DNA from: Marinobacterium arenosum
GTDB taxonomy: Bacteria; Pseudomonadota; Gammaproteobacteria; Pseudomonadales; Balneatricaceae
Assembly: GCF_019795155.1 (NCBI RefSeq)
Contig: NZ_JAILYN010000010.1
Span: 1-64,000 of the forward strand
Length of the DNA stretch: 64,000 nt
Reading direction: 5' to 3'
Shown: in pieces, positions 42,971 to 51,751 of the stretch
How the letters are laid out: each line of letters begins with the position of its first letter
Position numbering within the stretch: the first letter of the stretch is position 1
The notes under the pieces: generated by a model
The model's database searches: none
What the model was told of the DNA's origin: nothing
Seen by the model: only the letters and a program-made list of their open reading frames with translations
Position numbers and translations under genes: made by a program

Positions 42971-43951
42971 ATGAGAAATAAGCATGTTGCGGTTATTGGT
43001 GCCGGCTTGGCCGGAGCGGTACTCGCCAATCGCCTGGTGCAGGGCGGGCACCGCGTCACAGTGTTCGAAAAGAGCCGAGGCAGCGGCGGGCGGTTGGCGG
43101 CGAGCCGGATGGAGCAGGGCAGCGCCGACCTGGGCGCCCCCTGGCTGGAAGCGACCGATGACGCGCACTACTGTGGCTGGCTGAGCCGCTTGCGGGATGA
43201 GGGGCTGTTACTCGAGTGGCAGCCGCGAGTGTGCGATTTTGACGGATACCCGCAGCGCTCACAGCGGGTCTATCTGGCGCGTCCCAGCATGAGCGGCCTG
43301 ACTCGGGTGTTGCTCGAAGGGGCGCGGCTGCAGACCGGAACCCGGGTCGATACGATCTGGCCGGAAGATGAGCAGCTGTTGCTGCGTGACGAAAAGTGGC
43401 AGCCGATCGGCACCTTCGATGCGGTGGTGGTGGCCACCCCGGCGTCGCAAGCGGTACCGCTGCTGGAAGTCGTGCCGCGCTTTGCCCGCCGCGCCGCCGC
43501 CGTTGTATCGGCGCCCTGCTGGGTATTGCTGCTGGCGTTCAGTGAGCCGCTGACGATCGACGCCGATCTGGTAGTGGGTGAGCACCCGGTGTTGGCAAGG
43601 GTGATTCACGACAGTGCCAAGCCTGGCCGGAATACCGATGATGAGCATGATATCTGGGCGTTACATACCCGAATCAGCTGGTCCGCCGGCATGCTCGAAC
43701 AACCGCAGGACCAGGTCGAACGGCAGATCAGGGAGGCATTCCTGCAGCAGTTCAGCATCAGTCAGCTGCCGGTGACCAGCCGGCTGCACTGCTGGTTGTA
43801 CGGCAGTCATGCGGTACGGCCGCAACCGCTGTTGTGGGATCGGCACCTGGCGGTCGGTGCTTGCGGCGATTGGTGTCAACCGGATGGCCTGGCGGGTGCC
43901 TGGCAGAGTGCTGAACGGTTGGCCGACCGGATGTTGGCAGAGTGGGCCTGA
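42971..43951 (+). CDS. FAD-dependent oxidoreductase (renalase-like)
   Basis: The 326-aa protein has a Rossmann GxGxxG dinucleotide fold at the N-terminus (VAVIGAGLAGAVLANRLVQGG, ending in an acidic residue at VFEKSRGSGGRLA) and the NAD(P)/FAD motif CWLYGSHAVRPQ and GDWCQPDGLAGAWQSAERLA near the end. This matches the NAD(P)/FAD-dependent oxidoreductase family that includes renalase and amine oxidase homologues. The start at 42971 is preferred over 42959. Substrate is unknown. Confidence 0.82.
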   Translation: MRNKHVAVIGAGLAGAVLANRLVQGGHRVTVFEKSRGSGGRLAASRMEQGSADLGAPWLEATDDAHYCGWLSRLRDEGLLLEWQPRVCDFDGYPQRSQRVYLARPSMSGLTRVLLEGARLQTGTRVDTIWPEDEQLLLRDEKWQPIGTFDAVVVATPASQAVPLLEVVPRFARRAAAVVSAPCWVLLLAFSEPLTIDADLVVGEHPVLARVIHDSAKPGRNTDDEHDIWALHTRISWSAGMLEQPQDQVERQIREAFLQQFSISQLPVTSRLHCWLYGSHAVRPQPLLWDRHLAVGACGDWCQPDGLAGAWQSAERLADRMLAEWA

Positions 43952-44079
43952 GTGTACCCCCGGCCTGCGCCGGCTGTCCGCTGCACGATTGTTCTATAGT
44001 GTATTGAGTCGGCGAATAGCGTCGGCTGCCAGGGCCGGCGATCGCTCCGTTCGCAGCCCGTTCCCAAGGAGTCGAAGGG

Positions 44080-45000
44080 ATGCATACAGAGATTGCGCGG
44101 GCTATCGCCGCCGTTGATTCAGTACTCTACGGCAAGCAGTTGCAGGTTAAGCTGGCGCTGACCTGTCTGCTCTCTCAGGGGCACCTGCTGATCGAAGACC
44201 TGCCCGGCATGGGCAAGACCACCCTGGCCCACGCGCTGGCGCGGGTGCTGGGGCTGGAGTATCAGCGGGTGCAGTTTACCAGCGACATGCTGCCGGGGGA
44301 TATCCTCGGCGTGTCTGTATTCAGCGCCGCCAACGGCGAGTTCCGTTTCCATCCCGGGCCGGTGTTCAGTCAGTTGTTGCTGGCTGACGAGATCAACCGT
44401 ACCACGCCGAAAACCCAGAGTGCCTTGCTGGAGGCGATGGAGGAGCAGCAGGTCACCCTGGAAGGGGTGACCCGCCCGTTGCCGTCGCCATTCTTCGTCA
44501 TAGCCACCCAGAACCCGATCAGTCAGTACGGTACTTTCCCGCTGCCGGAGAGCCAGCTGGACCGGTTCCTGATGCGTATCTCGCTGGGCTACCCGGCCCC
44601 GGAAGCGGAGCGACTGCTGTTGAAGGGCGGTGATGTGCGTGGCCGTATCGAACAGTTGCCGGTCTGTCTGGCGTCTGAACAACTGCTGGAGGTGCGGGCC
44701 CGGGCCGCTGACGTGAAAACCAGCGACAGCCTGCTCGATTACCTGCAGCGGCTGGTCGGATACAGCCGCGAGTCGGGCCAGTTCGCCTACGGTATCTCGC
44801 CGCGCGGTGCACTGGCGCTGCTCAGCTGTGCCAAAACCTGGGCGTTGTTGAACGGCCGCCAGTACGTGGTGCCGGAAGATCTGCAGCAACTGCTCGGACC
44901 GGTGTTCGGCCATCGCCTGCGGGCTGCCGAGGATTATGGTGAGCACGGTGGCGAGGCGTTGATCCGCCTGCTGCTGCGCGAGGTGGATGTGGTGGGCTGA
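44080..45000 (+). CDS. MoxR-type AAA ATPase
   Basis: The 306-aa ATPase has Walker A EDLPGMGKTTL (about residues 40-50), Walker B LLLADEINRTTPKTQSALLEAMEEQQVT and sensor 1 FVIATQNP (about 143-150), all typical of MoxR chaperones. With the following DUF58 and transglutaminase genes it forms the conserved MoxR-DUF58-TgpA operon. The stop codon shares one base with the next start codon. MoxR proteins act as chaperones for VWA- or DUF58-type partners. Confidence 0.94.
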   Translation: MHTEIARAIAAVDSVLYGKQLQVKLALTCLLSQGHLLIEDLPGMGKTTLAHALARVLGLEYQRVQFTSDMLPGDILGVSVFSAANGEFRFHPGPVFSQLLLADEINRTTPKTQSALLEAMEEQQVTLEGVTRPLPSPFFVIATQNPISQYGTFPLPESQLDRFLMRISLGYPAPEAERLLLKGGDVRGRIEQLPVCLASEQLLEVRARAADVKTSDSLLDYLQRLVGYSRESGQFAYGISPRGALALLSCAKTWALLNGRQYVVPEDLQQLLGPVFGHRLRAAEDYGEHGGEALIRLLLREVDVVG

Positions 45001-45974
45001 TGTCGAGGTCGATTCCGCTGTTCGATCGCCCGTTACGCCAGCTTTTGCGGCGGGCCGATACGCGCCGCAGCCGGGCGCGATCTGCGGTACTGACCCAGAA
45101 CCGGATCTATATCCTGCCGTCACGCCAGGGCTGGGTGTTTATTCTGCTGCTGACGATCCTGGCGCTGATCGGCATTAACTACCAGAACAACCTGATCCAG
45201 GCGGTCGCCTTCCTGTTGACGGCGCTGTTGCTGCTGTCGATGTTGCACACCTATGCCAACCTGGCCGGCCTGAAAGTCACCGCGCTACAGGCGCAGGACT
45301 GCTTCGTCGGTGAAAAAGCCGCTTTCGAGTTGCAGCTGGGCCGCACCACCCGGCGTGATTACGAGCATGTCGAATTGCGCCTGGCGGGCGGCGAGCCGCT
45401 GGTAACCGACCTTATTGACAGCGAGCAACAGTGCCTGCGGCTCTACCTGCCGGCCCCCCGGCGTGGCCGGCTGGCCAGTGGGCCGCTGCTGATCGAAACC
45501 CTCTATCCGTTGGGATTGCTGCGCGCCTGGAGCTGGGTCGATATCGGCCTGGAGGCGCTGGTCTATCCGCAGCCGAAGGCTGGTGGTTGCTTGCCGCAAG
45601 CTTACGAGCCGGCTGATGAAGGGATCGGACAACTGGCGGACGGCGGTGACGAGTTCGGCGGCTTCGAGCGTTATCAGCCCGGTATGCCGCTGCAGCGGTT
45701 GGCCTGGAAAGCCTACGCCCGTGGCTTGGGGATTCACGCCAAAAGCTATCCGGCGGCCCGGGCGCGTCACTGCTGGCTGGATGGGGCTCAATGGCCGGAA
45801 CTATCCGTCGAGGCGCGGCTGAGCCGGCTTTGTCACTGGGCGCTGCTATTGGAGCGCCAAGGGGAACTCTACGGTTTGCGGCTGCCGGGTGTCGAGCTGG
45901 CACCGGCGCATGGCGATCGGCACCGCCGCAAGGTTTTGAGGGCGTTGGCGTTGTACCGGGAGGGGACGACATGA
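45000..45974 (+). CDS. DUF58 domain protein
   Basis: The 324-aa protein has two transmembrane helices near residues 40-85 (VFILLLTILALIGINYQNN), and a DUF58 C-terminal part (GDEFGGFERYQPGMPLQRLAWKAYARG). DUF58 proteins are partners of MoxR ATPases. The gene overlaps moxR by one base and tgpA by four. Function is inferred from this neighbour context only. Confidence 0.9.
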   Translation: MSRSIPLFDRPLRQLLRRADTRRSRARSAVLTQNRIYILPSRQGWVFILLLTILALIGINYQNNLIQAVAFLLTALLLLSMLHTYANLAGLKVTALQAQDCFVGEKAAFELQLGRTTRRDYEHVELRLAGGEPLVTDLIDSEQQCLRLYLPAPRRGRLASGPLLIETLYPLGLLRAWSWVDIGLEALVYPQPKAGGCLPQAYEPADEGIGQLADGGDEFGGFERYQPGMPLQRLAWKAYARGLGIHAKSYPAARARHCWLDGAQWPELSVEARLSRLCHWALLLERQGELYGLRLPGVELAPAHGDRHRRKVLRALALYREGTT

Positions 45975-47947
45975 ACCCCTATCAATTATCCCGCCCGGCA
46001 CTGAACTGGCTGTTGGCCTCGATTGCCTTGGTGTTGCTGCCGCTGATCGGCCGGGTGCCGGGCTGGCTGCTGGCGTTGGCGGCTGTCTGCATCGCCTGGC
46101 GGCTGCTGATCCACCAGGGGCGTCTGTCATACCCCCATTGGAGTGTCCGTGTATTGCTGCTGCTGGGCTGTAGCGCCGGTATCCTGGTCAGTTTCAGGGG
46201 GCAGATCGGGGTGGAGACGGCGGTTGCGCTGCTGGTACTGGGCTTTCTGCTCAAGCTGCTTGAGATGTACCAGCGCCGCGATGCCCTGCTGGTGGTCTAT
46301 CTGGCCTACCTGGTGGCGGCGCTGGCATTGCTGTTCAACCAATCGATCCCGCTGGCGATCTATCAGCTGGTGGTGCTGGCGGTGATCAGCACCGCGTTGC
46401 GCTCGGTTTACCAGGGCAGCCGGGTCGATGGCTGGCGGCCACTGTGGCAGGTGCTGCGGTTGTTCGGTCAGGCGCTGCCGATCACGCTGGTGCTGTTTCT
46501 ACTGGTGCCGCGGGTCGAGCCGTTCTGGCAGTTGAGCTGGCAGCAGGGCAACGCTACCACCGGTTTGGCGGAGCAGGTGGCGCCCGGTGACGTGGCCCGG
46601 TTGACCCGCTCGGCGGACAGGGCGTTTCAGGCCCGTTTTGACGGGACGGTGCCCGCTCAGACCCAGCTCTACTGGCGGGCGATGACGCTGTCGCAGTTCG
46701 ATGGCCGCCGCTGGCGTCTGGCCGACGGCTATCGGGATCAGGGCACTCAGCAGGGGCCGTCCGCCGTTGGGGCAGCGGCGGCAATCGAAAGAGAACGGGC
46801 GCCGCTGAACTACGAGCTGATCCTGGAACCGACCGGCCAGCGCTACATGCCGTCGTTAGCTTTGCCGGTAACATTTGCCGGTACCCTTAAGCGTCGCCAG
46901 GATGGGACTTTGCAGTTGCAAAATGAGCTACTGCAGAGGCGCCAGTTTGCCCTCGGCTCGCAGTTGGGGAGAAACTTGCAGGATCTGCCGCGACCGCAGG
47001 ACAGCGCGTTGCCACAGGGCAGCAATCCACGCAGCCAGGCTTATGCCCGTCAACTCTGGCAGCGCAGCGAGCGGAATCCGCAAACCTACCTGCAGGCGAT
47101 CCTGCAGCTCTACCATGACCGGTTCAGCTATACCCTGCGACCGCCGCCGCTGCCGGGTGAGTCGGTCGACCAGTTCCTGTTCGATACCCGGCAGGGCTTC
47201 TGTGGCCACTTTGCCAGCGCCACCGCGGTGTTGCTGCGCGCCGTCGGTATTCCGGCACGGCTGGTCAGCGGTTACCAGGGCGGCGAGTGGAACCCCTACG
47301 AGGGCTACCTGACGGTGCGCCAGTACGATGCTCACGCCTGGCTGGAAGCCTGGCTGCCACCGGCCGGCTGGGTGATGGTTGACCCCACCGCCGCAGTGGC
47401 GCCGGAGCGGGTCGAGCGCAGTGCCGAGCAGCTGTTCGCCCGCGATGAGCAGTTCCTGGCGGACAGCCCCTTTTCGCCGATGCGCTGGCGTGGCGAGTGG
47501 CTCAACCGGCTGCGGATGCGCTGGGAGGCGGTTAACTACAGCTGGCAGCGCTGGGTGCTCAACTATCACCAACGCCAGTCCGGCCTGTTCCGCGACTGGC
47601 TGGGGGCGAATCAGCTCAGCCGGGCGGTACTGTTAACCACATTCTTGCTGGGCGTATTGCTGGCATTGGTGGCCTGCTGGCTGCTGAGGCGCAACCGGCC
47701 GGTGCCGTTGCACCCCTGCGATCGGGCCTTTGTGCGTTTGCAGGCGCAACTGGCCAAGCGTGGGCTGCCGCGCCGGCCGGATGAATCGGTATCGGCATTT
47801 TGCCAGCGTCTGCAACAGCACTATCCGGAGCAGTCGGAGCAGTGGCGGCGGCTGGCCGAGCAATACACCCGCTACCGTTATGCCGGTGAGGGGAGCACCG
47901 AGCAGCTCTGTGTGTTGATTGAGCGTTGTCGACGGCGGCTGGCTTGA
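45971..47947 (+). CDS. TgpA-like transglutaminase membrane protein
   Basis: The product is 658 aa with about six N-terminal helices, a periplasmic transglutaminase-like domain (about residues 350-510), and a C-terminal helix before a cytoplasmic DUF4129-like tail. The Cys-His-Asp triad appears in TRQGFCGHFASATAVLLRAVGIPARLV, YDAHAWLEAWLP and VMVDPTA. Pseudomonas aeruginosa TgpA, encoded in the same operon arrangement, is essential for viability. Start at 45971 overlaps the DUF58 stop by four bases. Confidence 0.93.
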   Translation: MNPYQLSRPALNWLLASIALVLLPLIGRVPGWLLALAAVCIAWRLLIHQGRLSYPHWSVRVLLLLGCSAGILVSFRGQIGVETAVALLVLGFLLKLLEMYQRRDALLVVYLAYLVAALALLFNQSIPLAIYQLVVLAVISTALRSVYQGSRVDGWRPLWQVLRLFGQALPITLVLFLLVPRVEPFWQLSWQQGNATTGLAEQVAPGDVARLTRSADRAFQARFDGTVPAQTQLYWRAMTLSQFDGRRWRLADGYRDQGTQQGPSAVGAAAAIERERAPLNYELILEPTGQRYMPSLALPVTFAGTLKRRQDGTLQLQNELLQRRQFALGSQLGRNLQDLPRPQDSALPQGSNPRSQAYARQLWQRSERNPQTYLQAILQLYHDRFSYTLRPPPLPGESVDQFLFDTRQGFCGHFASATAVLLRAVGIPARLVSGYQGGEWNPYEGYLTVRQYDAHAWLEAWLPPAGWVMVDPTAAVAPERVERSAEQLFARDEQFLADSPFSPMRWRGEWLNRLRMRWEAVNYSWQRWVLNYHQRQSGLFRDWLGANQLSRAVLLTTFLLGVLLALVACWLLRRNRPVPLHPCDRAFVRLQAQLAKRGLPRRPDESVSAFCQRLQQHYPEQSEQWRRLAEQYTRYRYAGEGSTEQLCVLIERCRRRLA

Positions 47948-47954
47948 TTGGCTG

Positions 47955-48533
47955 TCAGTCGAGCAGTTCGGCGACCCGCTGGCGCAGTGCGGGCAGCTGC
48001 TGTTGTTCGAACCAGGGGTTGCGCTGCAACCAGAAGCGGTTACGGGGTGACGGGTGCGGAAGGCAGAACTGGCGGGCATCCGGCTGCTGGTCACGGACCC
48101 GCTCGGTCAATGAGCGCTTGTCAGCCAGGTAGTAGTCCTGGGCATAACGGCCGACCAGCAGCCACAGCTGGCAATCCGGCAGGGCTTCGATCAACGGCGG
48201 GTGCCATTGCGGGGCGCACTCGGTGCGCGGCGGCAGATCGCCGCTGCGGCCGCGGCCCGGGTAGCAGAAGCCCATCGGTAGCACCGCCACCAGTCCGCTG
48301 TGGTAGAACTGTTGCCGGTCCAGACCCAGCCAGTCGCGCAGCCGGTCGCCGCTGCTGTCATTGAACGGGATGCCACTCTGGTGGGCGAGCCGGCCGGGAG
48401 CCTGACCGATAATCAGCAGCCGGGCCCGCGGATCAAGCTGCAGCACCGGCCTGGGAGGTTGCGGCAGCTGCTGCCGGCAAAGGTCGCATTGGCGGACCCG
48501 CTGCAGCAGCGGCGTGATCCCGGTATCGCTCAT
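47955..48533 (-). CDS. Uracil-DNA glycosylase superfamily protein
   Basis: The 192-aa protein has the UDG-superfamily opening LLIIGQAPGRLAHQSGIPFNDSSGDRLRDWLGL, where GQAPG matches the GEAPG loop of family 4/5 enzymes, and the C-terminal HPSPRNRFWL (motif HPSP). Two Cys residues, CDLC (about 16-19), also hint at a zinc or iron-sulfur site, although the 4Fe-4S cysteines are incomplete. Glycosylase activity is likely but the base specificity is unknown. It is convergent with tgpA and near ferritin. Confidence 0.78.
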   Translation of the reverse strand: MSDTGITPLLQRVRQCDLCRQQLPQPPRPVLQLDPRARLLIIGQAPGRLAHQSGIPFNDSSGDRLRDWLGLDRQQFYHSGLVAVLPMGFCYPGRGRSGDLPPRTECAPQWHPPLIEALPDCQLWLLVGRYAQDYYLADKRSLTERVRDQQPDARQFCLPHPSPRNRFWLQRNPWFEQQQLPALRQRVAELLD

Positions 48534-48554
48534 CAGGTGCTAAGCGGCCGGAGG

Positions 48555-49085
48555 TCAGACTTCGGCCGGCGCGTCCATGATACTGCCGGACTCCTGGCCG
48601 ACCAGTTTGCCGATCTCCTTGTCGATAAAGAACAGCCCCTTGCCGTCTTCGCCGATGATCTCGATCTTGTCGAGGATACCCTTGAACAGCTTTTCCTCTT
48701 CATGCTGCTCGGCGACATACCACTGCAGGAAATTGAAGGTGGAGTAGTCCTGATTGCTGAACGCGGTATGGGCCAGTTCATTGATGCTGCGGGTGACCAG
48801 GCTTTCGTGTTCGTAAACCTTTTCGAACAGGTCTTTGATGGAGGTGAACTCCTCGGGCGGCGCTTCGATCGAGCCGATTCGGGCGATCGCGCCGGTTTCG
48901 TTGACGTAGGTGAACAGCCGCTTCATATGCTGCATCTCTTCGTCGGCATGCTGCTTGAGAAACTCCGCACAACCCTCGAACCCCTTGTACTCCGCCCAGG
49001 CGCTCATCTGCAGGTAGAGGTTGGAGGAGTAAAACTCCAGGTTGATCTGTTCATTCAGCTTGTCGACCATCGCTTGGGTCAGCAT
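48555..49085 (-). CDS. ftnA: Ferritin (FtnA-type)
   Basis: The product is 176 aa from the ATG at 49085, chosen because AAGGAG lies 10 bp upstream; the longer frame to 49199 lacks a signal. It is a four-helix bundle with ferroxidase ligands in [18 protein letters not shown] (Glu17), [11 protein letters not shown] (Glu50, His53) and [10 protein letters not shown] (Glu126-type). It stores iron as ferrihydrite. No haem-binding Met as in bacterioferritin is evident. A tiny CxxC protein gene ends about 50 bp upstream in the same direction, so they may be co-transcribed. Confidence 0.94.
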   Translation of the reverse strand: MLTQAMVDKLNEQINLEFYSSNLYLQMSAWAEYKGFEGCAEFLKQHADEEMQHMKRLFTYVNETGAIARIGSIEAPPEEFTSIKDLFEKVYEHESLVTRSINELAHTAFSNQDYSTFNFLQWYVAEQHEEEKLFKGILDKIEIIGEDGKGLFFIDKEIGKLVGQESGSIMDAPAEV

Positions 49086-49134
49086 ATTCGGTATTCTCCT
49101 TCTGTTATCGGCAACGGATGTGCAGTGGGATTGC

Positions 49135-49305
49135 TCAGGATGCTTTCTTGGGTTTGCAGAGCCAGTGCTTATCGGTGGCCGAGCGGGCACACTTGACACA
49201 GATGAATCGGCTGTCGCGGGTGATGGCGATCAGCTGCTTGAAGTGGTCTTCGATATCGCCCTTGCTCAGCTTGCACAGGCTTTTGGTTTTCAATGAGTTA
49301 GCCAC
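49135..49305 (-). CDS. Tiny cysteine-containing protein upstream of ferritin
   Basis: This 56-aa frame starts at a GTG (49305-49303) with a GGAGG site (ACCGGAGGTTGCC) upstream. Cysteines occur at residues 11, 36, 39 and 50; CVKC (36-39) plus the others could bind a metal or iron-sulfur cluster. The start reads [20 protein letters not shown] and the end LCKPKKAS. Small basic proteins with this outline occur next to ferritin genes in related bacteria, as far as I recall. It may be co-transcribed with ftnA, 50 bp downstream. The function is unknown. Confidence 0.7.
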   Translation of the reverse strand: MANSLKTKSLCKLSKGDIEDHFKQLIAITRDSRFICVKCARSATDKHWLCKPKKAS

Positions 49306-49412
49306 GGCAACCTCCGGTTGTCACCATTGTGTCATAGTCGGCGGGTAAACGCAGGTCGTCTCACGGCGGGGGAGGCGCTGCCGGCGGTGACTGGCCGCCG
49401 CAGCGCCTGGGA

Positions 49413-50210
49413 TCAGATTTCGTGAACCAGGTTCTCGATCAGCGATTTGACGTTCTCGTAGGAGAGCGGCTTGCTGACCACGGCGGAGACGCCGGCCTGC
49501 TGGATCGCTGCCAGTCGCTGCTGGCTCTGCTCACTGGTGATCATCAGGATCGGTACCGTTGGCTGGTCGCTGTCGTGGCGGATATGTTCGGTCAGCTCGC
49601 GGCCATCGATATTGGGCATATTGTAGTCGGTGATGATCAGGTCGAAATGTTGATTGCCCATGATCGACAACGCCTGGGCGCCATCTTCCGCCTCCTGGAT
49701 CTGCTCGACGCCCAGTCCTTCCAGCATCTGGCGGACATATTTGCGCGACAGCCGGCTATCGTCGACCACCAGCACCTGCAGGTGCTCGTTGTCTTCGTTG
49801 ACGTTCGGCTCTTCGTTGGTGGTGTCGGTCAGATAGTTCAGGGTGCTGCGCAGTGCCACGCTAAGCTCGTCGCCGGAAAACGGCTTGGGCAGGATAGCGA
49901 TGGCGCCGGCCTGGCGGATCGGTTCCAGGTAGCGGTAATGGGTTTCGGACGAAATCAGCAGGAAGGTGATATCGGCCAGATTGGGGTCCATTCGCATCTG
50001 CTCCAGCAGCTCGGTGCCGGTCATATCGGGCAGATGCATCGAGGAGACCACGATGTCCGGATGCTGGCTGAGCATATATTCCAGCGCGGAGCTGGCCTCG
50101 GTAAACTCTTCAATGGTGTTGATACCGTGCTCGCGCAGCCGGCCGGTGATGATGTTTCGCTGTACTTTCGAGGGCTCGATTACGACTACGAGCAAGTCAA
50201 TTAGATCCAT
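49413..50210 (-). CDS. Response regulator with two receiver domains
   Basis: The 265-aa protein consists of two REC domains. In the second (about residues 143-262) the residues are canonical: VVDDSRLSRKYV, phosphoacceptor Asp in DLIITDYNMPNIDG, and Lys in VVSKPLS. The first (about 6-125) is degenerate: the acidic pair is replaced by Glu-Pro in VVVIEPSKVQ and the phosphoacceptor position is Ser in DIVVSSMHLPDMTG, while Lys in LPKPF is kept. There is no output domain. A CheY-like or phosphorelay scaffold role is likely. No kinase is adjacent. Confidence 0.9.
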   Translation of the reverse strand: MDLIDLLVVVIEPSKVQRNIITGRLREHGINTIEEFTEASSALEYMLSQHPDIVVSSMHLPDMTGTELLEQMRMDPNLADITFLLISSETHYRYLEPIRQAGAIAILPKPFSGDELSVALRSTLNYLTDTTNEEPNVNEDNEHLQVLVVDDSRLSRKYVRQMLEGLGVEQIQEAEDGAQALSIMGNQHFDLIITDYNMPNIDGRELTEHIRHDSDQPTVPILMITSEQSQQRLAAIQQAGVSAVVSKPLSYENVKSLIENLVHEI

Positions 50211-50585
50211 AACCGGTCAATATTCCTGACATTCAGAATCGATACTTCGCACCGCGCTAAGCGTGCGCAACGATGAGATCTGCGCTTGGCACTACTCAAT
50301 CAACCGTTCGATATGATGACAGGCTATGGTTGCTAATTAAAGTGAATGAGGCGATGAATCTTGTTTAATTCCCTCGCTTGTTGACGAGGCGTCAATTTTT
50401 TCCCGCAGGCGGCCCCGACTTTCGGCGTCGGCGCGAATCGGCCGACTACACCCGCCGAGCGTTGACCTGTATCAGCTTCAGGGGCGGTTTCGGTTTTCGC
50501 TTTTCCGGTTGCAGCGTAGCATGCAAGCCAGCCTTGGGCATTGAACCGTCCGGGGCGGTCCAGTTAACCGTGCAGCAGGACAGTT
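50211..50585. other. Divergent intergenic region, nothing recognised
   Basis: This 375-bp region separates the response regulator and the TetR-type gene. It has no convincing coding frame; a frame starting at 50378 overlaps the tetR-like gene in another frame. Promoters for both are expected but not resolved. Confidence 0.5.
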
Positions 50586-51212
50586 ATGACTCTCAACGGA
50601 AATGCGTCACGTACCCGTGGCCAGATTCTGGAGGCCGCGGCCGACATTATTTCGGATCAGGGTATCTCCGCGCTGACGGCGGCCAGCCTGATCGAACAGG
50701 CGGGTATCAGCAAAGGCGGTCTCTATCATCATTTCAAGCAGATGGACGAGGTGATGCTGGCTACCCTGACGATGCTGGTCGACCGCTATCTCGAGCTGCT
50801 CGATGACGGCCAGGACCGCAATGTGATGGAGGTGCTGGATCGGCTGGAACGCAATCTGTTCGAGGTGCAATTGAGCCAGCGGCGGTTGTTGCGGGCGTTG
50901 TACTGTTTTGCCGAAGTGGTGATGTTCCGCAGCGCCTACCGCCAGCAGATGGTGCGGTTGTTTGACGGTATTCGCCAGTTGCGGCGCCAGCAGTTGCAGG
51001 CGGCACGGCCCGATCTGTCCGATATCCAGCTGCAACAGCTGAGTGCCTTGCTGGATATCCATGTGCAGGGCGTGTTGAGTCGTCATCAGCTGGATGATGA
51101 GGCGATGGTGGCCGATGAGCGGGCTCACTGGCAGGCGTTTCGCGAGTTGTTTCTGCAGGCTTTGCCGCCGGTAGCGTTGGTCGCCGAGCCTCCGGTCGAG
51201 TTAACGGCCTGA
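50586..51212 (+). CDS. TetR-family transcriptional regulator
   Basis: The 208-aa protein has an N-terminal HTH (about residues 9-55: TRGQILEAAADIISDQGISALTAASLIEQAGISKGGLYHHFKQMDEVMLATL, the TetR pattern) and a helical C-domain. The C-terminal domain is not obviously of the efflux type. It is convergent with the following gene and overlaps it by 12 bp. Targets are unknown. The only regulatory gene nearby is the two-receiver protein. Confidence 0.9.
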   Translation: MTLNGNASRTRGQILEAAADIISDQGISALTAASLIEQAGISKGGLYHHFKQMDEVMLATLTMLVDRYLELLDDGQDRNVMEVLDRLERNLFEVQLSQRRLLRALYCFAEVVMFRSAYRQQMVRLFDGIRQLRRQQLQAARPDLSDIQLQQLSALLDIHVQGVLSRHQLDDEAMVADERAHWQAFRELFLQALPPVALVAEPPVELTA

Positions 51213-51656
51213 GTCGCTGTTTTTTTCGGCTAGCGCTGCCTTGCTCAATGACTCGTAACACGCCTGGCCGAAGCCGGGTAGTTGCAGTTGCTCGCCGGAT
51301 GCCAGGGTCAGTGAAACGCCACTGATCCCCCACCGTTTGAAGCTCTCTATCTGGTTGATCTCACGGTAGTTGATCCGCTGCTCGTTGGCACTGGCCGGCC
51401 GACGGATCAGCAGTGAGCGCGGCGCCAGCTTGATGCTGGCGTCGCTGAACTCCAGCTCCATCCGATCGTAAGTGTATTGGGCGCGGCGCAGCGCGAAGAT
51501 CGCCACCAGCGCGGGGCCCAGCAGGTAGGGCGAGCCAAGATCCATCATCATCACCATCAATGCCAGCCCCAGCAGGCCGAAGAACAGTTTGTTGCACAGC
51601 GCATTCTTCTGCGCGCAGTGTTCACTATCCCAGTGAAATTCGGTGGTTTCGCTCAT
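51201..51656 (-). CDS. Small membrane protein of unknown function
   Basis: The 151-aa protein has two hydrophobic segments (about residues 25-60: FFGLLGLALMVMMMDLGSPYLLGPALVAIFAL) followed by a beta-rich soluble part with a PH-like pattern (RMELEFSDASIKLAPRSLLIRR, INYREINQIESFKRWGI). Overlap of 12 bp with the convergent TetR gene is slight. I do not recognise a named family. Confidence 0.65.
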   Translation of the reverse strand: MSETTEFHWDSEHCAQKNALCNKLFFGLLGLALMVMMMDLGSPYLLGPALVAIFALRRAQYTYDRMELEFSDASIKLAPRSLLIRRPASANEQRINYREINQIESFKRWGISGVSLTLASGEQLQLPGFGQACYESLSKAALAEKNSDSGR

Positions 51657-51701
51657 GATGTCGGAGTCTTTAGTCAGCGGCGGAAGGAAGGTCGGAAATA
51701 A

Positions 51702-51730
51702 AATAGCCGCACCTGGGTGCGGCTATTGCT
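51702..51730 (-). terminator. Terminator of the aspartate aminotransferase gene
   Basis: The stem ATAGCCGCACC-TGG/CAG-GGTGCGGCTAT is followed, in the minus direction, by TTTTATTT. It lies 22 bp past the stop codon. Confidence 0.82.
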
Positions 51731-51751
51731 CGTACTAACGGCGGCTGCAGG

